A stretch of 64,000 nt of DNA. Origin: JAODBQ01 sp047602055 (GTDB lineage Bacteria > Actinomycetota > Acidimicrobiia > Acidimicrobiales > Ilumatobacteraceae). Below, piece by piece: positions 17,415-27,018 of the stretch; the first letter of the stretch is position 1, and each line of letters starts with the position of its first letter. The notes under the pieces are model-generated. The model made no database searches and was not told the DNA's origin. It was given only the letters and a program-made list of their open reading frames with translations. The DNA lies in assembly GCA_047602055.1 (NCBI GenBank), contig JASGIG010000001.1, positions 3,286,001 through 3,350,000 on the forward strand. The letters run 5' to 3'. A program made the position numbers and the translations under genes.

Positions 17415-17605
17415 AGCGACATCGACGCGTGCGAGGATGTCGCCGCCGAACGGGAACACCGGTGCGAATCCGGGGCTGTCCCGCAACTGTCACCAGGGAG
17501 CGATCCCCCACCACCCTCCGGGTGGCTGACGACCACGGCTCTGCGGAGCTGGAAGGTCGGGGGCGAGCGTCGATCTGGGAGCCAGGACACCGAACGGCCG
17601 CACAG
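17415..17605 (+). ncRNA. cobalamin riboswitch
   Basis: The leader of btuF holds the conserved core GGGAACACCGGTGCGAATCC, then GGGGCTGTCCCGCAACTGT, and about 95 bases further GAGCCAGGACACC, the standard order in adenosylcobalamin riboswitches. A GCGACATC/GATGTCGC hairpin precedes the core. It should lower expression of the downstream B12 uptake genes when cobalamin is plentiful. Confidence 0.92.
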
Positions 17606-17638
17606 CGCGACATCCCACGACGCGAGGAGACGTCCAAC

Positions 17639-18761
17639 ATGACCACGCCGCGATGGCGCGGCCGCCGCGCGCGGCTCGCCTTCCACGCCCTGCTCGTCCT
17701 GCCGTTGCTGACCACCGCCTGCGGCAGCGACGACGATTCGAGCGCCGCCACCACCTCCGTCCAGGCGTCGACGACGGCCACCCCGGCCTCCGACGCCACG
17801 ACGACACCGGATTCAACACCGGCTCTCACCGGCTTCCCGTTGCACCTCGAGAACTGCGGCTTCGACGTCACCCTCGATGCGCCCCCGAAGCGCATCTTCT
17901 CGCTCGCCCAGGGCACCACGGAGACGCTCCTCGCCCTCGGGATGGCGGACCAGATGGTCGGCGCGTCCGGGTGGAACGGATCCGTGCTGGAGACGCTGGC
18001 CGCCGAGAACGCCAAGGTGAAGAGCTTCGCCTCCGCCGACGTCTCCCTGGAGTCGATCCTCGACCTCGAGCCCGACCTGCTGATCACCTCGTGGGCCGAC
18101 ACGTTCAGCGAGGAGAGCCTGGCCACCCGCGAACACCTCGCCGAGCTGGGCGTCGCCACGTACATCTCGCCGACCGACTGCGTCGGCAAGGACTTCAACG
18201 GCAACCACAACACCAGCCCGCGGACCCGCCCGGTCGAGGCGCAGGACTACTTCGACGAGGTCACCGAGCTCGGTTCGGTCATCGGCCATCCCGAGCGGGC
18301 CGTGGCGCTGATCGACGATCTGCAGTCGTTGCTGGACGACGCCGCCAAGATCGACGTTGCCGGGACGTCGGCGATCTTCTGGTTCGCCAACGCCGAGGCA
18401 CCGTTCATCGCCGGGTGCTGCGGCGGCTCCGGCTTCATCTCCGAGCGCCTCGGGCTCAAGAACGTCTACGACGATCGGACCGAGGAGTGGCCGACGGGCA
18501 GCTGGGAGGTCATCGCCGAGCGCAACCCCGACGTCTTCGTCATCCCCGACGTGCACCGCGGCAACCTCATGTCGGCCGACTCGGCGCAGGACAAGATCGC
18601 CTTCCTCGAGTCGAACCCGCTGACCCGGGAGATGGATGCCGTCAAGAACCGACGGTACGTGGTGGTCCGCGGCACGTCGCTGAGCCCGCCGGGGATCGGC
18701 GTGATCCACGCGGTCGATCAGATCGCGCGGGAAGCTCCAGGAGATGGGGTTGGCCAAGTGA
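17639..18761 (+). CDS. btuF: cobalamin ABC transporter substrate-binding lipoprotein BtuF, frameshifted at the C-terminus
   Basis: A secreted lipoprotein: signal sequence with lipobox LTTACG, a Ser/Thr-rich spacer, then a type III periplasmic binding domain (KRIFSLAQGTTETLLALGM, LEPDLLITSW, ERNPDVFVIPDVH). The cobalamin riboswitch upstream and btuC/btuD downstream fix the substrate. Near the end, GGAAGCTCC at 18730-18738 shifts the frame. Removing one A gives AREL followed by QEMGLAK and a stop at 18759-18761, which is a normal family ending. As written the frame instead continues to 18853. Confidence 0.85.
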
Positions 18762-18928
18762 GCCGCGCCCGGTCCGTCGCCCCCTTCGTGCGACGGCAGC
18801 GGCGCCGGGCGTCTCGTTCGTGTCATGGCGGCGGTGACGGTGAGCGTCGCTGACGACGTCGGTCGCCACGATCAACGAGATCGAGCACGTCGCCGCCGAG
18901 CTGGAGCGGCTCGGCGACGGGAGCGGAG

Positions 18929-19991
18929 ATGACCGCAGCCCGGCGGGCTGGGTACGCCGGGCCGGCACTGCTGTGGCTTGGTGGTCTGATCGTGCTCGCC
19001 GCGTCGATCACGGTGACGATCACGATCGGGCCCGCCCACCTCAGCCCGGCCGACGTCTGGACCGTCATCAGGGCCAAGCTCACCGGCGGCACGTCGGGCC
19101 TCACCCAGATCCAGGACGCCATCGTCTGGCAGTTCCGGCTACCCCGGGTCCTGCTGGCCGCGCTGTGCGGGGCCGGTCTGGCGGTGTCGGGGGCCATCCT
19201 GCAATCGCTGCTGCGCAACCCGCTCGCCGATCCCTACATGCTCGGCATCTCCTCGGGTGCCGGGCTGGGTGCCGTCGGCGTCGTGGTCCTCGGTCTCGGC
19301 GGTGGCGTGGTCGGCCTGGGCGGCGGCGCGTTCGTGGGCGCCCTGGCGACGTTCGTCCTCGTGCTCACGCTGGCCCGCTTCGCCGGCAGGTCGGTCGCCG
19401 TGCTGATCCTCGCCGGCGTCGCCATCGCCCAGCTCTGCTCGGCGCTGACGTCGTTCGTGATCTTCGCGTCCGCCGACGCGCAGCAGACCCGCAGCGTGCT
19501 GTTCTGGCTGATGGGCTCCCTGGCGACGTCGCGATGGAGCGACGTCGCCATCACGGCCGTCGTGGTGTCGATCGGTCTGACGATCTGCATCCTCACCGCG
19601 TCGATGCTCGATGCGTTCACGTTCGGCGAGGACGCCGCGGCGTCGCTGGGCATCAACGTCGGCCGGACGCGCTCCATGCTGCTCGTGGTCACCACGCTGA
19701 TCACCGCCGTCCTCGTCAGCAGGTCCGGCTCGATCGGCTTCGTCGGCTTGACGCTGCCGCACGCCGCCCGAGCGATCGTCGGCGTCAAGCACCGCGTCCT
19801 GATCCCCACCTCGGCGCTGCTCGGGGCGATCTTCCTGGTGTGGGTGGACACGATCGCCCGAGCGGCGTTCGCCCCCCAGGAAGCTCCCCGTGGGCGTGAT
19901 GACGGCGCTGATCGGCGTGCCCGCGTTCGTCTACATCCTCGTGCGTCAGGGCCGACGGCACGGGCGATCGGTGCTGGGCGGCAACCGATGA
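18929..19991 (+). CDS. btuC: cobalamin ABC transporter permease BtuC, frameshifted near the C-terminus
   Basis: A FecCD-family permease with about ten helices. Typical segments are QFRLPRVLLAALCGAGLAVSG, RNPLADPYMLGISSGAGLGA and GFVGLTLPHAARAIVG. At 19879-19887 the sequence reads GGAAGCTCC; deleting one A restores PQELPVGVMTALIGVPAFVYIL, the family's usual ending, and a TGA at 19989-19991 overlapping the btuD ATG by four bases. With the extra base the frame runs straight into btuD, giving an apparent 604-residue BtuC-BtuD fusion. Confidence 0.85.
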
Positions 19992-20743
19992 GGCTGCGCG
20001 CCGAGAGCGTCAGCTGGTCGGCGAGCTACACGCTGATCCTCGACCACGTCGACGTCGACGCCGCGCCCGGGACGACGGTCGGGCTGCTCGGACCCAACGG
20101 CTCGGGCAAGTCGTCGCTGATGCGGGTGTTGGCCGGCCTGCGTGCGCCGTCGTCGGGTGACGTGTCGCTCGACGAGGAGCGCCTCGTCGACCTGCCCCGC
20201 CGCACCGTCGCGCGGCGCATGGCGCTGGTCGAGCAGGACGTCGCCACGGATCAGGATCCGCTCGTGCGCGACGTCATCGATCTCGGCCGCATCCCCCATC
20301 GCCGTCCCTGGGCGGCGGAGTCGGGTGTCGATCGGGAGATGGTCGAACAGGCGGCGGCGACGACCCACGTCGACAACCTGCTCGATCGTCGCTACGCGAC
20401 GCTGTCGGGCGGTGAGCGCCAACGGGTGCAGCTGGCGCGGGCGCTCGCCCAGGAGCCGGCGGTCCTGCTGCTCGACGAACCGACCAACCACCTCGACATC
20501 CGCCACCAGCTCGAGCTGCTCGCGCTCGCCCGCCGCACCCCGGTGACCGTGGTGATGGCGTTGCACGACCTCAACCTGGCTGCGGCGTTCTGTGACTCCC
20601 TGATCGTGCTGAACGACGGCCGTGTCGTCGCCACCGGCTCCCCCGAAGAGGTGCTGACACCCGAGCTGATCGAGTCCGTCTACGGCGTTCCCGCCCGCGT
20701 GGCCCACGACGAAGACGGCCTCCACGTGCGCTTCCTGACCTGA
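19988..20743 (+). CDS. btuD: cobalamin ABC transporter ATP-binding protein BtuD
   Basis: A 251-residue ATPase. Walker A is GPNGSGKSS, the signature LSGGERQRV, Walker B VLLLDEPTNHLD and the switch histidine is in MALHDLNLA, the pattern of FepC/BtuD-type ATPases. It completes the B12 importer behind the riboswitch. The start overlaps the corrected btuC stop (ATGA). Confidence 0.88.
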   Translation: MRLRAESVSWSASYTLILDHVDVDAAPGTTVGLLGPNGSGKSSLMRVLAGLRAPSSGDVSLDEERLVDLPRRTVARRMALVEQDVATDQDPLVRDVIDLGRIPHRRPWAAESGVDREMVEQAAATTHVDNLLDRRYATLSGGERQRVQLARALAQEPAVLLLDEPTNHLDIRHQLELLALARRTPVTVVMALHDLNLAAAFCDSLIVLNDGRVVATGSPEEVLTPELIESVYGVPARVAHDEDGLHVRFLT

Positions 20744-20766
20744 CAGCACGCGTCGGGGCGCCCCAT

Positions 20767-21144
20767 TCAGACGATGGTGACGAAGACGCGCACGCCGCGG
20801 GCTTCGAGCAGTGCCCTGATGTCCGCGGGGTCGGACGTCAGGATCTCGTCGCCGTCGCGGGCCAGCCACACCAGCGCGGCGTCGACGACGTCCGGCGTCC
20901 CCGACCGCCCGAGCAGCGATCCGATCGCCGGACTGGCCGTGGCGTCGAGCGGTCGCTCGTCGACGCCGCGCATGAGCCTCGCGAGCTGCACCTGACGAGC
21001 CCGGTCCCGCCACACCTGAGCGGCGACCGCCGCACTGGTCAGCACGGGGATCTGTTCCTGCGCAGCGTGGTCGAGCGCCCCGATCACCACCGGATGCCCG
21101 CGTTCGTAACCGATCAACGCTCCGGCATCGAGCAGCAGGCTCAC
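20767..21144 (-). CDS. PIN-domain ribonuclease toxin (VapC-like)
   Basis: A 125-residue PIN protein. The first acidic residue is in SLLLDAGALIGYERG, and later acidic positions lie in TPDVVDAALVWLA and ILTSDPADIRALL, giving the usual three to four metal-binding Asp/Glu. Such toxins cut tRNA or rRNA. The GTG start overlaps the antitoxin stop by four bases, so the pair is co-translated with the antitoxin first. Confidence 0.82.
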   Translation of the reverse strand: MSLLLDAGALIGYERGHPVVIGALDHAAQEQIPVLTSAAVAAQVWRDRARQVQLARLMRGVDERPLDATASPAIGSLLGRSGTPDVVDAALVWLARDGDEILTSDPADIRALLEARGVRVFVTIV

Positions 21145-21392
21145 GACCCGGACGCGCCTGCCAGCGTGGACGACCGTCGTGCCGCCGCGTAGGCCTCGCG
21201 CGCGTCGTCGATGGACAACCCGGTCTCGACCAAGCTCTCGCTGACGGCGAGGCGCAATGCCCGGTTGCGGAGCTTCGCTCTCGCGGCATCGACCATCCAG
21301 GCCGAGACCGACTCGGACTCGTCGTCCGCGGCCGCCTTGATCTCTGCGACGGTCACGTCGTCGGCGGAGATGCTGAGCTTCGGCTGCGTCAC
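21141..21392 (-). CDS. antitoxin of the PIN toxin (ribbon-helix-helix-like)
   Basis: An 83-residue protein with an N-terminal beta strand (KLSISADDVTVAEIK) followed by helices SVSAWMVDAARAKLRNRAL, which resembles the ribbon-helix-helix DNA-binding part of CopG/VapB-like antitoxins. The C-terminal half is probably the toxin-binding segment. GTG is the only start with this reading. It lies directly upstream of the PIN gene with overlapping codons and likely represses its own promoter. Confidence 0.75.
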   Translation of the reverse strand: MTQPKLSISADDVTVAEIKAAADDESESVSAWMVDAARAKLRNRALRLAVSESLVETGLSIDDAREAYAAARRSSTLAGASGS

Positions 21393-21472
21393 ACCGCGAT
21401 CCTATTCCGATCGGATAGTGAGAGCGACCGGAGACCGCGGCGCCGGGCGGCGTGCCTGCCACACTCGACGGC

Positions 21473-23377
21473 GTGGAGCCCGCCGCCAGAGCGCATGACA
21501 TCGCGGGCGTGCTCGGGCGCGTCACGGGCGCGCTGCCGGCGGCGGAGGAGCGGCCGGGGCAGCGGGAGATGGCCAGCGCAGTGAGCGCGGCGATCAGCGA
21601 CCAGCACCACCTCGTCGTGCAGGCCGGCACCGGGACGGGCAAGACGCTCGGGTACCTCGTGCCGGCGATCGTCGCCGGCAAGCGCACCGTCGTCGCCACC
21701 GCCACCAAGGCGCTGCAGGATCAGCTGGCCGCCAAGGACCTGCCGTTCCTCGACGAGCACCTCGGCGTCGACTTCACGTGGAGCGTGCTCAAGGGGCGCA
21801 GCAACTACCTGTGCATGCAGCGCGTCCGCGAGCTCGCCGCGGCCGACACCGGTCAGCTCGAGCTGGAGGAGATGGCCGGCAACACCAAGCTGGAGATCAT
21901 GCGCCTGGCCGAGTGGGCCGGCGTCACCCGCACCGGCGACGCCACCGAGCTGCCCGAGGCGGTCAGCGACCGGGCCTGGCAGGCGGTCAGCGTCGGCAGC
22001 GACGAGTGCCCCGGGGCGAAGCGCTGCCCGATGGGCGACGTGTGCTTCGCCGAGGCGGCCCGCCAGCGCGCCGCCCATGCCGACGTGGTCGTCGTCAACC
22101 TCCACCTGTACGGCCTCGACGTCGCCTCCGACGGGGCGATCCTGCCGCCGCACGACGTGCTCGTCGTCGACGAGGCCCACCAGCTGGAGGACATCGCCAG
22201 CGACACCGTCGGCCTGCAGATCAGCCCGTCGCGCTTCGTCACCGTCTCGGCCGCGCTGCGCAAGGTGATCGTCGAGCCGGACGTGCCGGCCGCGGTGGCC
22301 GAGGCCGCGTCCGGCCTGCGCGAGGTGCTGCGACCGTCGGTCGGCGAGCGCCTCGGCGTGCCGCTGCCGGACGCCGTGGTCGACGTCCTCGTCGACGGCC
22401 GGCGGCGGCTGGAGGCGGCGATGAGCGCGCTGCGCGCCCTCGACCAGGCCGGCAAGTCGAGCGTCACCGCCGAGGTCCAGCAGCGGGTGCTGCGGGCGTC
22501 GCAGCTGACCAGCCGGTTGGTGGAGGCGATCGACGTGGCGACGAAGGTCGACGACGGCTGGGTGCCGTTCGTCGGCGGTGCACCGGACCAGCCGCGCCTG
22601 GAGATCGCGCCGCTCGACGTCGCCCCGATCCTACGCGAGCGGGTGTGGGCGCGGCACACCGCCGTGCTGACCAGCGCGACGATCCCGCCGGCCCTGCCGA
22701 ACGCGGTCGGCCTGCCAGCGGACCGCGCCGTCCAGCTCGACGTCGGCAGCCCGTTCGACTACCCGGACAACGCGCTGCTGTACTGCGCCCGCCACCTGCC
22801 CGACCCGCGCGACGCGACCTACGCGGCGAAGACCCACGACGAGCTCGTGGCCCTGATCGAGGCGGCCGGCGGGCGCACGCTGGCGCTGTTCACCAGTTGG
22901 AAGGCGATGGACGCAGCCCTCGCTGCGGTGCGCGAGCGCGTGGACGTCCAGGTCCTCGGCCAGCGCGACCTGCCCAAGACCCGGCTCGTCGCCGAGTTCA
23001 CCCGCTCCGAGGCGACGTGCCTGTTCGCCACCGCCGGCTTCTTCCAGGGCTTCGACGCGCCCGGGCGCACGCTGAGCCTGGTGGTGATCGACCGCATCCC
23101 GTTCCCCCGTCCCGACGATCCGTTGCTGTCGGCGCGGCGCGAGGCGCTCGGCCCGTCGGCGTTCCGCCAGATCGACCTCCCCAGGGCGGCGACCCTGCTG
23201 GCCCAGGCCACCGGCCGCCTGATCCGCACGTCGACGGACCGCGGCGTCGTCGCCGTGCTCGACCGCCGCCTGAGCACGGCCAAGTACGGCTGGGACATCG
23301 TCCGTGCCCTCCCGCCGATGCGCCGCACCCGCCACCGCGCCGACGCCGAGGCGTTCCTGCGCGAGATCGTCGCCTGA
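21473..23377 (+). CDS. ATP-dependent DNA helicase, DinG/YoaA (XPD-like) family
   Basis: A 634-residue superfamily 2 helicase. Walker A is AGTGTGKTLGYLVPA and the DEAH box is VLVVDEAHQLEDIAS. Four cysteines in SNYLCMQR and ECPGAKRCPMGDVCF match the iron-sulfur cluster domain of XPD/DinG/YoaA enzymes. Helicase motifs V and VI appear in FFQGFDAPGRTLS and QATGRLIRTSTDRG. These 5'-3' helicases act in replication repair. Another in-frame GTG lies 21 bases upstream of the one used. Confidence 0.88.
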   Translation: MEPAARAHDIAGVLGRVTGALPAAEERPGQREMASAVSAAISDQHHLVVQAGTGTGKTLGYLVPAIVAGKRTVVATATKALQDQLAAKDLPFLDEHLGVDFTWSVLKGRSNYLCMQRVRELAAADTGQLELEEMAGNTKLEIMRLAEWAGVTRTGDATELPEAVSDRAWQAVSVGSDECPGAKRCPMGDVCFAEAARQRAAHADVVVVNLHLYGLDVASDGAILPPHDVLVVDEAHQLEDIASDTVGLQISPSRFVTVSAALRKVIVEPDVPAAVAEAASGLREVLRPSVGERLGVPLPDAVVDVLVDGRRRLEAAMSALRALDQAGKSSVTAEVQQRVLRASQLTSRLVEAIDVATKVDDGWVPFVGGAPDQPRLEIAPLDVAPILRERVWARHTAVLTSATIPPALPNAVGLPADRAVQLDVGSPFDYPDNALLYCARHLPDPRDATYAAKTHDELVALIEAAGGRTLALFTSWKAMDAALAAVRERVDVQVLGQRDLPKTRLVAEFTRSEATCLFATAGFFQGFDAPGRTLSLVVIDRIPFPRPDDPLLSARREALGPSAFRQIDLPRAATLLAQATGRLIRTSTDRGVVAVLDRRLSTAKYGWDIVRALPPMRRTRHRADAEAFLREIVA

Positions 23378-23405
23378 CCGTCCCGGCGCCAGGTCCCTCC
23401 ACCGG

Positions 23406-23444
23406 GATTCGAGATGTGCGCACGAGCGCCGCACATCTCGAATC
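23406..23444. repeat. dispersed palindrome, family A, copy 1
   Basis: GATTCGAGATGTGC and its exact reverse complement GCACATCTCGAATC enclose an 11-base loop. The palindrome lies 28 bases after the helicase stop. The same arms recur near 28.75, 28.83 and 53.84 kb. No T run follows the hairpin. Confidence 0.85.
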
Positions 23445-23506
23445 GCGCCGGGCAGGGGACCGACGACTGACCGCCTACTAACGTCCGCGCCCGTGGGGGT
23501 TCACGC

Positions 23507-25105
23507 ATGACGGTCCTACCAGATCGGGTCGCGGAGACCAGCGAGGCCTATGCCGCCAACCGCGCCGCGATGCTCGCCCAGCTGGCCAAGCACGACGAGC
23601 AGCTCGCCCTGGCCAACGCCGGGGGCGGGCCGCGCTACGTCGAACGCCACCGCCAGCGCGGCAAGCTCCTCGCTCGGGAGCGGGTCGAGGCGATGCTCGA
23701 CCGGGACAGCCCGTTCCTCGAGCTGTCGCCGCTGGCCGCCTACGGCACCAGCTTCCCGGTCGGCGGTGGGCTGGTCACCGGCATCGGCGTCGTCGAGGGC
23801 GTCGAGTGCCTGCTGATCGCCAACGACCCGACGCAGCGCGGCGGGGCGACGAACCCGATGTCGATGCGCAAGAACCTGCGGGCGATGCAGATCGCCCGGG
23901 AGAACGCGCTGCCGATGATCAACCTCGTCGAGTCCGGCGGCGCCGACCTGCCGACGCAGAGCGAGATCTTCATCCCGGGCGGCCAGACGTTCCACGACAT
24001 CACCGACATGAGCGCCCGCGGCATCCCGACGGTGGCGGTGGTCTTCGGCAACTCCACCGCCGGCGGCGCCTACCTGCCGGGGATGAGCGACTACGTGGTG
24101 ATGATCAAGGAGCGCTCGAAGGTGTTCCTCGGCGGACCGCCGCTGGTCAAGATGGCCACGGGTGAGGAGAGCGACGACGAGTCGCTCGGCGGCGCCGAGA
24201 TGCACGCCCGCACCAGCGGGCTCGCCGACTACTTCGCCGTCGACGAGCTCGACGGCATCCGCCTCGGCCGCCAGGTGGTCAAACGGCTCAACCACCGCAA
24301 GCGCGGCCCCGGCCCGCGGGGCGCCGGACGACCGCCCCGCCTCGATCCGGAGCAGCTCCTCGGCATCCCTTCGGCCGACCCGAAGCTGCCGTTCGATCCA
24401 CGCGACGTGATCGCCCGGATCGTCGACGACAGCGACTTCGACGAGTTCAAGCCGCTGTACGGCTCGTCGCTCACCACCGGGTTCGCCGAGCTGCACGGCT
24501 ATCCGGTCGGGATCCTCGCCAACCACCGCGGCGTGCTGTTCAACGAGGAGGCCCAGAAGGGCGCCCAGTTCATCCAGCTCGCCAACCAGATCGACACGCC
24601 GCTCGTGTTCCTGCAGAACACCACCGGCTACATGGTCGGACGGGACTTCGAGCAGCGCGGCATCATCAAGGACGGCGCCAAGATGATCAACGCCGTCTCC
24701 AACAGCCGGGTTCCACACCTGACGATCCACATGGCCGCGTCGTACGGCGCCGGGAACTACGGGATGTGCGGCCGGGCCTACGGGCCACGGTTCCTGTTCG
24801 CCTGGCCGAACGCCAAGACGGCGGTGATGGGCCCGCAGCAGCTGGCCGGGGTGATGAGCATCGTCGCCCGCCAGTCGGCGATCTCGATGGGCAAGCCGTT
24901 CGACGAGGAGGCCGACGAGGCCATGCGCCGCACGGTCGAGGAACAGATCGAGCGCGAGTCGCTGGCGCTGTTCATGACCGGGCGGGTGTACGACGACGGG
25001 ATCATCGACCCGCGCGACACCCGCACCGTGCTGGGCATGTGCCTGTCGGCGATCGACAACCAAGCCACCTGTGGCACACGCGGCTACGGCGTGTTCAGGA
25101 TGTGA
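23507..25105 (+). CDS. biotin-dependent acyl-CoA carboxylase, carboxyltransferase (beta) subunit
   Basis: A 532-residue carboxyltransferase. The N-terminal part has RHRQRGKLLARERVEAMLD; the acyl-CoA-binding part has GNSTAGGAYLPGMSDYVVM, and the C-terminal part LVFLQNTTGYMVG with AASYGAGNYGMCGRAYGPRFLFAWPNA. This arrangement is closest to methylcrotonyl-CoA/geranyl-CoA carboxylase beta subunits rather than the propionyl-CoA type, but the substrate is not certain. It is followed after five bases by the biotin carboxylase subunit gene. Confidence 0.88.
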   Translation: MTVLPDRVAETSEAYAANRAAMLAQLAKHDEQLALANAGGGPRYVERHRQRGKLLARERVEAMLDRDSPFLELSPLAAYGTSFPVGGGLVTGIGVVEGVECLLIANDPTQRGGATNPMSMRKNLRAMQIARENALPMINLVESGGADLPTQSEIFIPGGQTFHDITDMSARGIPTVAVVFGNSTAGGAYLPGMSDYVVMIKERSKVFLGGPPLVKMATGEESDDESLGGAEMHARTSGLADYFAVDELDGIRLGRQVVKRLNHRKRGPGPRGAGRPPRLDPEQLLGIPSADPKLPFDPRDVIARIVDDSDFDEFKPLYGSSLTTGFAELHGYPVGILANHRGVLFNEEAQKGAQFIQLANQIDTPLVFLQNTTGYMVGRDFEQRGIIKDGAKMINAVSNSRVPHLTIHMAASYGAGNYGMCGRAYGPRFLFAWPNAKTAVMGPQQLAGVMSIVARQSAISMGKPFDEEADEAMRRTVEEQIERESLALFMTGRVYDDGIIDPRDTRTVLGMCLSAIDNQATCGTRGYGVFRM

Positions 25106-25110
25106 CGACG

Positions 25111-27018
25111 ATGCCGAACCGTGTCACGCTCAACCGTGTCCTGATCGCCAACCGCGGCGAGATCGCCCGGCGGATCATCCGCACCTGCCGGCGTGTCGGC
25201 GTCGCCACCGTCGCCGTGCACTCCGATGCCGACACCGACGCGCCCTACGTCGCCGAGGCCGACGTCGCCGTCCACCTCCCGGGCAACACCCCGGCCGAGA
25301 CGTACCTGCGCGTCGACCTGCTGCTCGACGCGGCCCGGTCCACCGGCTGCGACGCGGTCCACCCCGGCTACGGCTTCCTCGCCGAGAACGCCGGCTTCGC
25401 CCAGGCGGTGCTCGACGCCGGGCTGACCTGGATCGGTCCCCCGCCGGGTGCCATCGAGGCGATGGGCTCGAAGATCGGGGCGAAGGCGATGATGCGCGCC
25501 GCCGGCGTCCCGGTGCTGCCCGACAACACCGTCGAGTCGCTGCAGGAGATCGGCCTGCCCGCGCTCGTCAAGGCGTCGGCCGGCGGCGGTGGCCGGGGCA
25601 TGCGCCAGGTGCGCACGCGGGACGACCTCGACGAGGCGATCGCCGCGGCCGAGCGTGAGGCGCAGAGCGCGTTCGGCGACGGCACCGTGTTCGTCGAGCG
25701 CTACGTCGAGGGTGGCCGCCACGTCGAGGTCCAGGTGTTCGCCGACGACCACGGCCACACCGTCGCCCTGTTCGAGCGCGACTGCACGCTGCAGCGCCGC
25801 CACCAGAAGATCGTCGAGGAGGCCCCCTCCCCAGCCGTCACGCCGGAGATCCGCTCTGCGATGTGCACCGCGGCGGTGAACGCCGCCGAGGCGGTCGGCT
25901 ACCGCGGCGCCGGCACCGTCGAGCTGCTGCTGGCCGCCGACGGCACGTTCGCCTTCCTGGAGATGAACACCCGCCTGCAGGTCGAGCACCCGGTCACCGA
26001 GATGATCACCGGACTCGATCTCGTCGAGCTGCAGTTGCTCGTGGCTGCCGGCGAGCCGCTCCCAGTGGCGGCGCTGGAGCCGATCCGCCACGGCCATGCC
26101 ATCGAGGCCCGCCTGTGCGCCGAGGACCCGGCCAACGGCTACCTGCCGAGCACCGGCCGCTTCGAGCAGGTCGTGTGGCCGACCGGGACCGGGATCCGCG
26201 TCGACAGCGGGATCGAGTCCGGCTCGGTGGTCAGCCCGTTCTACGACTCGATGATCGCCAAGGTCGTCGCCCACGCCCTGACCCGCACGGAGGCCGCCCG
26301 CCGCCTGGCCGCGGCGCTGCGCGAGACGGTGCTGATCGGCCCGGTGACGAACCGCGGCCAGCTGATCGAGTTGCTGGAGCGGATCGTCGAGAGTGACGGT
26401 GAGCCGGACGGGTTCGACACCAGCTGGCTGGACCGCAACCCTCACCACGCTCCCCCGCCTGCACCCGGTGTCGTCGCTGCCGCGGCCCTGGCCGTCGCCG
26501 AGCGCCACGTCGCCGAGCGCACGGTGCTGCGAGGCGTCCCCGCTGGTTGGCGCAACAACCCGACCCAACCGCAGGAGCAACGTGTCGGCGAGCACGTGGT
26601 GCGCTACGGGCGCGACCGTTCCGGCACTGCGATCGACGTCACGGTCGACGGCGAGCCGGCAACGCCGGCGCGCACGACGACGGTGATCGTCGACGAGGAG
26701 CGCCCGAACGGCACGGTGACGACGGTGTTCGCCGCGAACGGGGCGGTGCGCCTCGACGTGCCGCCACGCTTCGTCGACCCCGACGAGGCCGGCCGTGCCG
26801 GTTCGCTGGTCGCCCCGATGCCGGGCTCGGTGCTGCGCATGCTGGTCGCGCCGGGCGACGCGGTCGTCGCCGGCCAGGCGATGCTGACGATGGAGGCGAT
26901 GAAGATGGAGCACACCGTGGTCGCCCCGGCGGCCGGCACGGTCGCCGAGGTGCTCGTGCAACCCGGCCAGCAGCTCGACGGCGGCCAACCCCTCGTGCGC
27001 ATCGAGGCAGCGCAATGA
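25111..27018 (+). CDS. biotin-dependent acyl-CoA carboxylase, biotin carboxylase/carrier (alpha) subunit
   Basis: A 635-residue two-domain subunit. Residues 1-450 are the biotin carboxylase with ATP grasp (RVLIANRGEIARRIIRTCRR, HPGYGFLAENAGFA, KASAGGGGRGMR, EMNTRLQVEHPVTE). The C-terminal 75 residues are the biotin carrier domain with the biotinylated lysine in LTMEAMKMEHTV. It carboxylates biotin for the beta subunit encoded just upstream. Its stop overlaps the AtuA-like gene's start (ATGA). Confidence 0.92.
   Translation: MPNRVTLNRVLIANRGEIARRIIRTCRRVGVATVAVHSDADTDAPYVAEADVAVHLPGNTPAETYLRVDLLLDAARSTGCDAVHPGYGFLAENAGFAQAVLDAGLTWIGPPPGAIEAMGSKIGAKAMMRAAGVPVLPDNTVESLQEIGLPALVKASAGGGGRGMRQVRTRDDLDEAIAAAEREAQSAFGDGTVFVERYVEGGRHVEVQVFADDHGHTVALFERDCTLQRRHQKIVEEAPSPAVTPEIRSAMCTAAVNAAEAVGYRGAGTVELLLAADGTFAFLEMNTRLQVEHPVTEMITGLDLVELQLLVAAGEPLPVAALEPIRHGHAIEARLCAEDPANGYLPSTGRFEQVVWPTGTGIRVDSGIESGSVVSPFYDSMIAKVVAHALTRTEAARRLAAALRETVLIGPVTNRGQLIELLERIVESDGEPDGFDTSWLDRNPHHAPPPAPGVVAAAALAVAERHVAERTVLRGVPAGWRNNPTQPQEQRVGEHVVRYGRDRSGTAIDVTVDGEPATPARTTTVIVDEERPNGTVTTVFAANGAVRLDVPPRFVDPDEAGRAGSLVAPMPGSVLRMLVAPGDAVVAGQAMLTMEAMKMEHTVVAPAAGTVAEVLVQPGQQLDGGQPLVRIEAAQ

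Noticed and set aside
17447..17605. A small protein gene in the btuF leader
   Set aside because: The region is explained by the cobalamin riboswitch core; an in-frame extension of btuF through it would have no signal peptide at its start.
18762..18928. A short gene between btuF and btuC
   Set aside because: A segment reading TINEIEHVAAELERLG has good codon bias, but no start codon in that frame is open and the stretch is too short to support a call.
18730..19887. Programmed ribosomal frameshifting at GGAAGCTCC
   Set aside because: The sites lie at unrelated positions in six unrelated genes, without a conserved slippery heptamer or downstream pseudoknot, so a shared sequence or mutation cause is more likely.
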